From SKVR01 sp046291875 (lineage in GTDB: Bacteria; Bacteroidota; Bacteroidia; Bacteroidales; UBA7960): a DNA stretch of 64,000 nucleotides. The notes under the pieces are model-generated. The model worked only from the letters and a program-made list of their open reading frames with translations, searched no databases and had not been told where the DNA came from. Both the position numbers and the translations under genes were made by a program. The DNA is taken from the NCBI GenBank assembly GCA_046291875.1, contig JBKBSF010000007.1, positions 1-64,000 on the forward strand, written 5' to 3'. The first letter of the stretch is position 1; every line of letters begins with the position of its first letter. Of the stretch, positions 56,829-64,000 are shown piece after piece.

Positions 56829-57908
56829 TTAGAACGGTTTCAGAATAAAATCAGCCATTTTATTCAATGGTAAAACTTTATCTGCTGCCCCCAGCTTAAT
56901 GGCTTCTTTGGGCATGCCAAATACCACGCATGATTTTTCATCCTGTGCTGCAGTGCGCGCACCGGCCTCCTTCATTTCAAGTAATCCGCGGGCCCCATCG
57001 GCACCCATGCCTGTCATGATAATACCCAGTGCATTCTTACCTGCATAGCGCGCCGTGGAACGGAACAATACATCTACGGAGGGTCTGTGTCTATTTACCA
57101 GTGGCCCGTCCTTTACCTCCACATAATACCTGGCCCCGCTTCGTTTGAGCAAAGTATGTTTGTTTCCCGGGGCAATGAGGGCTTGCCCCCTGATAACACT
57201 ATCCCCGTTTTCGGCCTCTTTCACAGTGATCCGGCACAACTCATTCAGCCGCTGTGCGAATGAACGAGTAAAAACCTCTGGCATATGCTGTACAACCACA
57301 ATGCCCGGACTATCGGGAGGCAGCACCTCCAGAAGCTCTTTAAGAGCTTCGGTACCTCCGGTGGAAGCACCAATGGCCACTACTATTTCTGTGGTTTTGA
57401 TCATGCTGGTTCCGGGCGAAGCGGCAGGAATTACCACATCTGCTGAATATTTGGGCTCGGGCCTCAGGGTGGATGAGGAACTGGCAGCTCTGAGTTTCTT
57501 CATTTTCGCCCCTGCTGCAGCTTTAACAACATCGCAAAGACGAATACGCGACTCTTCGTAAAACTCCCGGTTTGACAACTGGGGTTTGGTAATGATTTCA
57601 ACAGCTCCGTACTCCAGCGCCTTGAGAGCAGTTTCTGTGCCTGTGGCTGTAAGGCTCGAAATTATTATTACCGGAATAGGATGTTGTTGCATGATCTTCT
57701 TCAGAAATGTCAACCCATCCATTTTGGGCATCTCAATATCCAAAGTGATTACATCGGGAACCTCTTTCTGAATTTTCTGTGCCGCAAAAAACGGATCAGG
57801 GGCTGTACCTATCACCTCGATGGAGGGATCAGAGGCAAACACCATGCTCAGGGCCTGTCGTACAACGGCCGAATCATCCACAATAAGTACTTTGATCTTT
57901 TCGCTCAC
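56829..57908 (-). CDS. cheB: Chemotaxis protein-glutamate methylesterase/response regulator CheB
   Basis: 359 residues from GTG 57908. The receiver (~1-115) has DDSAVVR, phospho-Asp57 in TLDIEMPKMDG and Lys in TKPQ. A flexible linker (~135-170) leads to the methylesterase domain with Ser182 in AIGASTGGTEAL, the His in VVQHMPEVFT and the Asp in MTGMGADGARG. It removes methyl groups (or deamidates Gln) on chemoreceptors when phosphorylated. Only 5 bp separate it from cheD. Confidence 0.97.
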   Translation of the reverse strand: MSEKIKVLIVDDSAVVRQALSMVFASDPSIEVIGTAPDPFFAAQKIQKEVPDVITLDIEMPKMDGLTFLKKIMQQHPIPVIIISSLTATGTETALKALEYGAVEIITKPQLSNREFYEESRIRLCDVVKAAAGAKMKKLRAASSSSTLRPEPKYSADVVIPAASPGTSMIKTTEIVVAIGASTGGTEALKELLEVLPPDSPGIVVVQHMPEVFTRSFAQRLNELCRITVKEAENGDSVIRGQALIAPGNKHTLLKRSGARYYVEVKDGPLVNRHRPSVDVLFRSTARYAGKNALGIIMTGMGADGARGLLEMKEAGARTAAQDEKSCVVFGMPKEAIKLGAADKVLPLNKMADFILKPF

Positions 57909-57913
57909 GATTT

Positions 57914-58396
57914 CTACTTTTGAGTTGACAGGGGTGTTTGGCGGGCAATGATTTTTTGAAGCACCGCTCCTGTATATGTATTAAACTGTATCTTTCTTCC
58001 GTTCTTACCCCCAACACTTTCGCCACTGATACTGATCTTCTGCTCCTTTAGTATTTGCCGGGCAATAAGAATATTCCTTTCTCCGATATGAAACTGGCTG
58101 ATCTGGGTGTCGATAACCTCACCTCCCCCAAAAACCTTGGCAATGATTCGCGAACGATTACATCCCAAGGCCACCATTTTCTCCAGCAGCCTTTCGATGG
58201 CTATATTACCATACTTGGGAGAGGCAAGCCCTTCTCCATTCCACAGGGGAAGCATATAATGATTGATGCCACCAATTTGCATTACAGGATCGTACAAACA
58301 AACCGCCACGCATGAACCCAGGATCGTATTCACAATAAAGGGCTCTTTGCTTACAAAAAGTGTAGAAGGATAAAGAAAGTGTGTCTGAAACTCCAT
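57914..58396 (-). CDS. cheD: Chemoreceptor glutamine deamidase CheD
   Basis: 160 residues. The catalytic Cys29 lies in LGSCVAVCLYDP and His46 in GGINHYMLPLW, the standard 17-residue spacing. The middle has KVFGGGEV and the end YTGAVLQ. Known: converts specific Gln to Glu on chemoreceptors. It sits between the HK-like ATPase and cheB with gaps of 12 and 5 bp. Confidence 0.96.
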   Translation of the reverse strand: MEFQTHFLYPSTLFVSKEPFIVNTILGSCVAVCLYDPVMQIGGINHYMLPLWNGEGLASPKYGNIAIERLLEKMVALGCNRSRIIAKVFGGGEVIDTQISQFHIGERNILIARQILKEQKISISGESVGGKNGRKIQFNTYTGAVLQKIIARQTPLSTQK

Positions 58397-58408
58397 GGCT
58401 TATCCTTC

Positions 58409-59311
58409 TTAGAAGACCTGCTCGTCATCACTGTCAAACATAAACTCATTGCCATCGAGAGCAAAACCCGATGAATGCTCATTTTCGGTGCCGGGGGGCA
58501 GGCAAACGGTAAAGGTGGTTTTCTGACCGGGTTCGCTTTCCAGTTCAATAGTACCGTCCAACAGATCAATTATGGCTTTGTTTACCGATAAGCCGAGCCC
58601 ATGCCCGCGGTTCAGAGAGTTGATGCCCGGATCAAGCCGGCGAAACCTGTCAAAAATGATCTTTTTATTGGCATCCGAAACCCCCTGTCCGTAATCAGTA
58701 ACTGACAAACACAGGTTATCTTCTTTCAACCATGCTTTTACTTCCACCTCTCCAGCCTCGAAGCTAAAGTTTATGGCATTACTTACCAGGTTGGAAAGGA
58801 TGATCCTGAGTTTCTCCGGGTCGGTAAGAAAATAGAATGATTTCTGGATTCCCGGTATGGGCTCCAGTTCGTATATCAGATTGATTTTTTTCTTCTCTGC
58901 TTCATACCTGAAGGTATCAAGCATGCTCTTGATGAGTTGGTTTACATCAACATTCATAATCTCAGGAAGAAACTCTCCTGCCTCAAGCTTGGCTGCAGCA
59001 AAAATATTTTTCAACTGAAAATCCAGGTTGAAAGCCTCGGAATGTATCAGCTGCACCATGGCCATTACCCTTGCCCAATCCTCCTTCTTCACATCCAGTA
59101 TATTGCGGCTCAACCCAAGGATTGCCGCAAAGGGATTGATGATCTCATTGGTGATATTGGAAATGAAATGCGTTTTCAATGCCTCAGACTCTTCAAGCTT
59201 CTTATTCAACTCCTGCAGTTCTGCAGTAATTTTCTGCAGTTGCAATACCGAATCCTTATTGGCTTTAAAACGGTTCTCCAGTTCTCTTAAAAGTTGCTCA
59301 TCTGTCAGCAT
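58409..59311 (-). CDS. Histidine-kinase-like ATPase with Asn at the phospho-acceptor position
   Basis: 300 residues, no TM. A coiled coil (~1-45) leads to the DHp helix SNITNEIINPFAAILG. The acceptor position, usually H in S-H-E, is Asn55 (codon AAT, plus 59147-59149). The ATPase domain is intact: NLVSNAINFS, DYGQGVS and GHGLGLSV. It may still bind ATP, or act as a scaffold or as a kinase for a partner in trans. An acidic tail (EFMFDSDDEQVF) ends the protein. It lies in the che operon between cheR and cheD. Confidence 0.88.
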   Translation of the reverse strand: MLTDEQLLRELENRFKANKDSVLQLQKITAELQELNKKLEESEALKTHFISNITNEIINPFAAILGLSRNILDVKKEDWARVMAMVQLIHSEAFNLDFQLKNIFAAAKLEAGEFLPEIMNVDVNQLIKSMLDTFRYEAEKKKINLIYELEPIPGIQKSFYFLTDPEKLRIILSNLVSNAINFSFEAGEVEVKAWLKEDNLCLSVTDYGQGVSDANKKIIFDRFRRLDPGINSLNRGHGLGLSVNKAIIDLLDGTIELESEPGQKTTFTVCLPPGTENEHSSGFALDGNEFMFDSDDEQVF

Positions 59312-59386
59312 AATATATCAGAAGTTAGTTTTTTCATAATTGAACCTGCACTGGTATTTGTTTGGCATCTCAACTTTTGCATCTGA

Positions 59387-60277
59387 TTAAACCTTCATAA
59401 AAACAGTAGGCTTAAGTTGAACCAGCGGAACATCCATTCCTGTAACCGACTCGCTATGCCCCAGGAAAAAGTATCCTCCTAATTTCAGGTTTCTGCACAA
59501 CTTATTGATCACGGCCTGTTGCGTGGGCCTGTCGAAATAGATAAGCACATTGCGGCAAAAGACCACATCAAAAGTTTCCTTTATGTCGTAATAATCATCC
59601 ATAAAATTCAACCGCTCCCAGGTAGTTTTTTTTCTAAGCTCAGGTATAACCCTTACGGTTGGTTTTATTCTATCGCGCGAACGCAAAAAATACTTTCGCT
59701 TTAACTCCATGGATATATTGGCCACCCTTTCTTCAGAATATACTGCATCGAGTGCTTTCTGAAGTATCCTTGTAGAAAGATCGGTACCCAGGATTGAAAA
59801 GTCAGGTTTATTATGGCTGGCTGCAAACTCAGATATAACCATAGCAAGGGTATAGGCTTCTTCGCCACTGGAGCAACCCGCGCTCCATATTTTCAAAGGA
59901 GTATTACCCCTCTGGCTTTTTACAAATTCAGGAAGCACCACTTCCTTCATAAACTCGAAATGGGCGGGTTCGCGAAAAAAGTCAGTCTTGTTGGTGGTAA
60001 CCACATCCATCATATGCACCAACTCAAGGGCTTCTCCTTCCTTGCTGAGTACATATTCGCAATATTGCTCATAGGAAGACATACCCAGTTCGCGCAATCT
60101 TTTTTGTAAGCGGCTCTGCAACATTACCTTCTTTACAGGAGGCATTTTTATACCCGTTTCTTTGAAAATAAAAGAACTAAGCGTTTCAAATACACTTTGG
60201 GGCATCTCCAACTTATATACTGCTGAAAGGGTTTGCAGGTTTTCTTTATTGGCATTAATGGTTTTGTGCAAAGACAT
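59387..60277 (-). CDS. cheR: Chemoreceptor methyltransferase CheR
   Basis: 296 residues. N-terminal helical domain (~28-85) has VMLQSRLQKRLREL; the SAM domain has NKTDFFREPAHF, the loop WSAGCSSGEEAYTLAM, ILGTDLSTRIL and FCRNVLIYFDRPTQ. Methylates Glu residues on MCPs. The protein carries the beta-subdomain region used for tethering pentapeptide binding, which fits the MCP end at the right edge of the window. Confidence 0.97.
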   Translation of the reverse strand: MSLHKTINANKENLQTLSAVYKLEMPQSVFETLSSFIFKETGIKMPPVKKVMLQSRLQKRLRELGMSSYEQYCEYVLSKEGEALELVHMMDVVTTNKTDFFREPAHFEFMKEVVLPEFVKSQRGNTPLKIWSAGCSSGEEAYTLAMVISEFAASHNKPDFSILGTDLSTRILQKALDAVYSEERVANISMELKRKYFLRSRDRIKPTVRVIPELRKKTTWERLNFMDDYYDIKETFDVVFCRNVLIYFDRPTQQAVINKLCRNLKLGGYFFLGHSESVTGMDVPLVQLKPTVFMKV

Positions 60278-60327
60278 AGACGTATAATGGGTTTTTCAAA
60301 AAAGAGTTTCTAAAAAATAGCCGCTTC

Positions 60328-63108
60328 TTATGAAGGGTTGGATACAGATTGATGGATAAATTCCGTTTCGATATAGGTGCGAAACTCGCTGTACTTATCG
60401 GCCAGCAGTGCAATGAGGTCTACTGCTTTACTGTACTCTTCATTGCGCAGATAACGATCCATGAGCCGGGCTACTGCATGCAGGCGTGAGGCGCCCATGT
60501 TTCCCGACAATCCTTTTATGGACAGAATTATCAACCCCAATGCATTATAATCATTTACTTCGATAGCACTCAGGGTTTGCTTATAGATCCTGTCGATATC
60601 CTCAAAGAACGATTGAAAAAGGTTTTCTACACTCGCCCTGTCGCCGTTTGCATTGCGCACAATCATTTCAAGGGTAGCATCGTTGGCTACAGGCTTCAGT
60701 TCAATATCTTTGAGAGTGTCAACCTTCAGTTTAGCCTGATTACCTTTATCAATCCTGCTCTCTTTCCACTTGCGAAGCATATTGTACAATTGGTGAGGTT
60801 TCACTGGCTTGATCAACACATCATCAAACCCTTCCCTTGCATATTTCTGATCATGGGCAAAAGACTCGTCTGCTGTAAGTACAATGACAGGAGGACAAAC
60901 TGCCGGGAGTTTTTTCATGTTTTTCAAGGCAGTTACACCATCCATTATTGGCATAACCTGGTCGAGCAGAATAATATCGTAATGAACTTTCCCGAAAATA
61001 TCAAAAGCATTGACGGTAGTTTCGGTGAATTTTTCCAGCGCCTCTTTCCCGTTCACCGCGAGGGTAACCTTACACCCCATTTGTTCGAGCATAAGTTGGA
61101 TCACTTTGCGGTTCACCGCAATGTCTTCAGCCAGCAGAACGGAAAGATCAAGATCTTTCTGCACAGCAGCAGATTGTGATTCTTCATTTCTCACAGAGGA
61201 TGAAGGTACAACAGCGATCACCGGAATATGAAACCAGAAATTGCTTCCCTGTCCGATCTGGCTTTCCACTCCTATTTCGCCACCCAGCAACTCAACCAAT
61301 TCCTTGCAGATAGAGAGACCCAGCCCTGAACCTTTGTACTGACTGTTCACCCCATTCTCCAATTGAGAGAATTCTTTAAAGAGTTTTTTCTGATCATGCG
61401 GGCTGATACCAGAACCCGTGTCGCAAACTTCAAACTTAAGAAGTAGTTTGCTGTCGGTCTGTTCAGCCAGCCCTACCCTTACTTCAACACTCCCTTCCTG
61501 AGTGAATTTTAATGCGTTGGAAACCAGGTTCGACAACACTCTTAAAATTTTATGCTCATCGGATGCTATTCGTTCGGGTATGCGAGAATCGACCTGCAAA
61601 AGCAGTTCGATCGTTTTCTCTCTCGCTTTGGCCCTATAAAACGACCGAAGCTTGGTGAATAACTCGGGGAGTTTAAACTCATGGGTTCTCACCGACATCA
61701 TTCCCGACTCGATCTTGGAGAAGTCGAGCACATCATTGACCAGTTCGAGTAAGGATTCCGATGAAGACTTCAGCGACTCGATCAGCTCTGCCTGCTCGGG
61801 CGATATCTGAGTACCTTCGAGCAAATGCAGCAAGCCAGTAATACCACTTACAGGGTTTCTTATTTCGTGGCTGAGTTTGGCAAAGAATTTTTGCTTCATT
61901 CCGGCAGTTTTCATGGCCATTTCCACATCGTGACGCAGGGATTCGTTAGCTTTTTGCCAGCTAACATCCTGGAAGGTCATGATCATTCGTTCCGGCTCGC
62001 CATGCACATCGTATTTTATACGTGAAAGGGCATGGATATACTTAATCTGATTCTGATCGTCCATCACCCTGAAATCCAGGGAAAAATCATTCCGGTGCGC
62101 ATCCAGCGCCTGTTGCAGGGTTATTTTAAACCGATTTCTGTCGTGGGGATGCACACGCTCAGTGAGCTTATCGTAATTGTATGTATTTTTTTGTGTTGGA
62201 TCGGCAATGCCGATTATATCGAAAAACAGATCGTTGCAAACATGTTTTTGTTCACGGAAGAAGAAATCGCAACTGCCCAGTCCGGCAATGGAGAAGGCTT
62301 CTGAAAGCTTCTCGCGGCTGAGGGCCAGCTCCTGGTAAATTTGTTTATTGCGGGTAACATCAGAAACTACCATGGTAACTCCTTCCATGGTGCCTGCACG
62401 CCCCCTGCGTAAGGTAAACCGGCAGTTGTACCAATAAACATGATCGTCTTCCACAAGAGAAAACTCCAGCGATTGCGAGTTTTTCTGCATGTGCAGCATT
62501 TCTATGGATTGCATTAATCTTTCTGCCACTTCTCCCGGGAAAGCATCCTGAATGGTTTTTCCCTGCAATGCTGCAAACCTTGTAAATGCAGGAATATTGC
62601 GTGTCCCGGAGTGGTTATGGGTAATCACCCCATTCTCGTCAAGGCTGAAGACCATATCATCGATCGACTCAAGAGTGGTGCGGAGCATTTCTTTGGTCTC
62701 CGATAACTCTTTACGGGCTTTATGACGGTATACCGCGATGTGTAATGCAGATTCAAGAATTTTATCATCGAATGGTTTGATCAGAAACCCATGTGGCTCG
62801 GTCTTCATCAGCCTCCTTATGGTTTGATCGTCGCTGCTTGCAGTAAGATACACCACCGGCACATCCATATACTGCATGAGCACCTCCACCGTTTCAATCC
62901 CATCCAGCTCACCATCGAGCATTACATCCATCATGATCAGATCGGGATGCTCATTTCGGGCAATGTCAATGGCCTCCTTGCCCGATCGGGCTTTGCCACA
63001 AATCTCATAGCCCAGCTCTTCCAGCTTGAGTTGGATGAAACGTGCAATGATGGCATCATCCTCTACAATAAGCATCCTTTGCTTAGAAATTGGGTTCGGG
63101 TTTACCAT
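60328..63108 (-). CDS. Soluble REC-PAS-PAS-HK-REC hybrid kinase with degenerate Hpt
   Basis: 926 residues, no TM. An N-terminal receiver (~10-125; LIVEDDAII, MMDVMLDGELDG, LIKPFDD) is followed by two PAS domains (~140-265, ~270-395). HisKA has His414 in AKLSHEIRNPVSG and the ATPase motifs are complete (NLVSNALKFT, DTGSGIS, GSGLGLSI). A second receiver (~655-785) has LLAEDIAVN, ILLDQVMPIMDG and LIKPVK. The last ~100 residues are an Hpt fold in which the His of the usual H-S-x-K-G is Leu862 (ILSIKGLSGNMG). The kinase and both receivers should be active, but the Hpt cannot accept phosphate. The free Hpt protein just upstream may replace it. Confidence 0.93.
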   Translation of the reverse strand: MVNPNPISKQRMLIVEDDAIIARFIQLKLEELGYEICGKARSGKEAIDIARNEHPDLIMMDVMLDGELDGIETVEVLMQYMDVPVVYLTASSDDQTIRRLMKTEPHGFLIKPFDDKILESALHIAVYRHKARKELSETKEMLRTTLESIDDMVFSLDENGVITHNHSGTRNIPAFTRFAALQGKTIQDAFPGEVAERLMQSIEMLHMQKNSQSLEFSLVEDDHVYWYNCRFTLRRGRAGTMEGVTMVVSDVTRNKQIYQELALSREKLSEAFSIAGLGSCDFFFREQKHVCNDLFFDIIGIADPTQKNTYNYDKLTERVHPHDRNRFKITLQQALDAHRNDFSLDFRVMDDQNQIKYIHALSRIKYDVHGEPERMIMTFQDVSWQKANESLRHDVEMAMKTAGMKQKFFAKLSHEIRNPVSGITGLLHLLEGTQISPEQAELIESLKSSSESLLELVNDVLDFSKIESGMMSVRTHEFKLPELFTKLRSFYRAKAREKTIELLLQVDSRIPERIASDEHKILRVLSNLVSNALKFTQEGSVEVRVGLAEQTDSKLLLKFEVCDTGSGISPHDQKKLFKEFSQLENGVNSQYKGSGLGLSICKELVELLGGEIGVESQIGQGSNFWFHIPVIAVVPSSSVRNEESQSAAVQKDLDLSVLLAEDIAVNRKVIQLMLEQMGCKVTLAVNGKEALEKFTETTVNAFDIFGKVHYDIILLDQVMPIMDGVTALKNMKKLPAVCPPVIVLTADESFAHDQKYAREGFDDVLIKPVKPHQLYNMLRKWKESRIDKGNQAKLKVDTLKDIELKPVANDATLEMIVRNANGDRASVENLFQSFFEDIDRIYKQTLSAIEVNDYNALGLIILSIKGLSGNMGASRLHAVARLMDRYLRNEEYSKAVDLIALLADKYSEFRTYIETEFIHQSVSNPS

Positions 63109-63130
63109 TGAAAAAAGTATTTTGAGAACA

Positions 63131-63508
63131 TCAGAATTTCTTCAACTCCGAAAGGAGCTGGGTATAATTTTCCGGAATAACTTTTGCCAGAGCACAGGCT
63201 GTATCCATTTGGCCAGCTTTGATAGCTACCTCCACATCTACAGCAATCTGCCTGAGTTGCATGGCCCCAATAGAACCGCAGATACCTGTCAGTGAATGAA
63301 TATTATAGCGCAGTTGCTCAGGGTCATTGCCATGGGCAAGTTCTTTTATATTGTCTATGAGTTCATCGGCTTCCGGCTGAAACGAGTCGATTATATCCTT
63401 TACCATCTCGGCATTGTCATGGGCATATTCGTAAAACATGGCGCGGGTCTCCGGGTCGATTACATCAATAGTTGCATACTTTTGCAGATTAGGTTCTTGT
63501 TGATCCAT
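63131..63508 (-). CDS. Free-standing Hpt protein, first gene of the signalling operon
   Basis: 125 residues. Phospho-acceptor His71 in NIHSLTGICGSIGAMQLRQI; the usual Lys after HSL is Thr. The N terminus has SFQPEADELIDNI typical of Hpt helices. It ends 22 bp before the REC-PAS-PAS-HK-REC gene whose own Hpt has lost its His, so it is the likely in-trans phosphotransfer partner. Confidence 0.92.
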   Translation of the reverse strand: MDQQEPNLQKYATIDVIDPETRAMFYEYAHDNAEMVKDIIDSFQPEADELIDNIKELAHGNDPEQLRYNIHSLTGICGSIGAMQLRQIAVDVEVAIKAGQMDTACALAKVIPENYTQLLSELKKF

Positions 63509-63528
63509 CTTGATTTGATTTTGCTTTG

Positions 63529-63552
63529 TAGGTTTGTTTATAGGTTTGTTTA
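63529..63552. repeat. Perfect 12-bp tandem duplication in the operon leader
   Basis: TAGGTTTGTTTA occurs twice head to tail (63529-63540, 63541-63552), 21 bp upstream of the first Hpt start. It could be a regulator site or a slippage product. Confidence 0.7.
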
Positions 63553-63652
63553 GGGTTCTGTTGGTGCGATAAAGATAAACAGTCTGTTTGATTCTGAGTT
63601 ATAAGCGTCCTGTGTGAGGTGAGGTTTCCTTCGGTGCCTGACCAGGAAAAAC

Positions 63653-63681
63653 CTCCCGGGAAAAGTCGTGTTTCCCGGGAG
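63653..63681 (-). terminator. Terminator of the MCP gene
   Basis: Eleven-base perfect stem CTCCCGGGAAA/TTTCCCGGGAG with a 7-nt loop; on the minus strand GTTTTTCC follows. It separates the MCP transcript from the downstream Hpt-led operon. Confidence 0.88.
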
Positions 63682-63740
63682 TATGAAAGGGCAAGGGCTG
63701 GAGATTTGCACTTTCCGGATGCCCTTACCCGTCAGGGGTA

Positions 63741-64000
63741 TCAGAAACGTTCGTATTCATCGTCCTTTATGTTGCTAAGGTTCAGATTAACCCCCCCATT
63801 GGTTTTGGATGCCTGAGGGTTGGGGGTTGACCTGGTCTCAGCTTTTGTTTTTGCTGGGGCAGAGGCAGCAGTTTTTCGCGTTGTTTGGCCGGCAGAAAAA
63901 TTTGCTGCGCTGGGTTTATGAACCGCAGAGCTTTTTCTTTTCTCACGGGCAGCCCTTTGCTGATCCAGTTTAAAGTAACTCACCATCTCAAGAAGCTGAT
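63741..64000 (-). CDS. Methyl-accepting chemotaxis protein, C-terminal end (partial)
   Basis: The frame is open to the window edge. It reads QLLEMVSYFKLDQQ, the typical end of an MCP signalling domain, then a ~55-residue Ala/Lys/Pro/Ser linker and the final residues LSNIKDDEYERF. The last five, EYERF, fit x-[HFYW]-x2-[HFYW], the CheR/CheB tethering pentapeptide on a flexible arm. The cheR and cheB genes are 3.7-7 kb away on the same strand. The sensory part lies outside the window. Confidence 0.9.
   Translation of the reverse strand, partial: QLLEMVSYFKLDQQRAAREKRKSSAVHKPSAANFSAGQTTRKTAASAPAKTKAETRSTPNPQASKTNGGVNLNLSNIKDDEYERF

Overview
The window is chromosomal DNA from a member of the Bacteroidota (Bacteroidetes). 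Several independent features point there: a type IX secretion (T9SS)/gliding adhesin with SprB repeats and a type B sorting domain, PorE-like and PorP/SprF-family proteins, S16 with a long charged tail, a serine palmitoyltransferase-type enzyme for sphingolipids, and promoters of the TTTG-N(17-20)-TANNTTTG kind. No rRNA, tRNA, CRISPR array, insertion sequence or prophage was seen. Coding density is high and most gaps are under 150 bp.

Layout. (1) 1-10.2 kb, plus strand: the 3' part of a giant repetitive surface adhesin, a PorE-like OmpA-family protein and a PorP/SprF protein, closed by a terminator. (2) 10.3-19.5 kb: amino-acid metabolism, with a KamA-type radical SAM aminomutase, a HAD phosphatase, a two-gene saccharopine pathway (lysine-ketoglutarate reductase and saccharopine dehydrogenase) and kynureninase, followed by an SGNH lipoprotein and a PQQ-type sugar dehydrogenase. 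(3) 19.6-32.7 kb, plus strand: a FtsX-type permease, DUF302, mutL, two rhomboid proteases, an endonuclease/exonuclease/phosphatase protein, a small barrel-like protein, uvrB with an overlapping M23-type protein, and the sphingolipid enzyme. (4) 32.9-47.3 kb, minus strand: a PAS kinase, a free Hpt protein, a very large TPR/PAS pseudo-hybrid kinase, DUF58, thioredoxin, dnaE, a sodium:solute symporter, an aminotransferase and a DUF1573-type protein. (5) 47.5-51.1 kb, plus strand: a membrane PAS kinase, then rpsP-rimM-trmN6. (6) 51.1-63.5 kb, minus strand: a tightly packed eight-gene signalling operon. In transcription order it reads Hpt, REC-PAS-PAS-HK-REC-Hpt, CheR, HK-like ATPase, CheD, CheB, 7/8TM-PAS3-HK-REC, and SBP-PAS-TM-PAS-HK. 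The 3' end of a methyl-accepting chemotaxis protein (MCP) enters at the right edge.

The most interesting part is the signalling content. The large operon has the chemoreceptor adaptation enzymes CheR, CheB and CheD but no CheA, CheW or CheY; in their place are three kinases and an Hpt protein. Several phosphotransfer sites are lost by clean in-frame substitutions: Asn for His in one kinase (N55), Leu for His in a fused Hpt domain (L862), and Phe for His in the 1213-residue TPR protein (F849), whose ATPase motifs are also gone although its receiver is intact. The two proteins that lack an Hpt or kinase His each lie next to a small free Hpt protein that keeps its His (H70, H71). This suggests branched, trans-acting phosphorelays. 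The adjacent MCP ends in EYERF, which fits the CheR/CheB tethering pentapeptide, so the Che enzymes probably act on it.

Limits: everything here comes from reading the sequence and from remembered family motifs. No alignments, searches or structure predictions were run. Domain boundaries are approximate.
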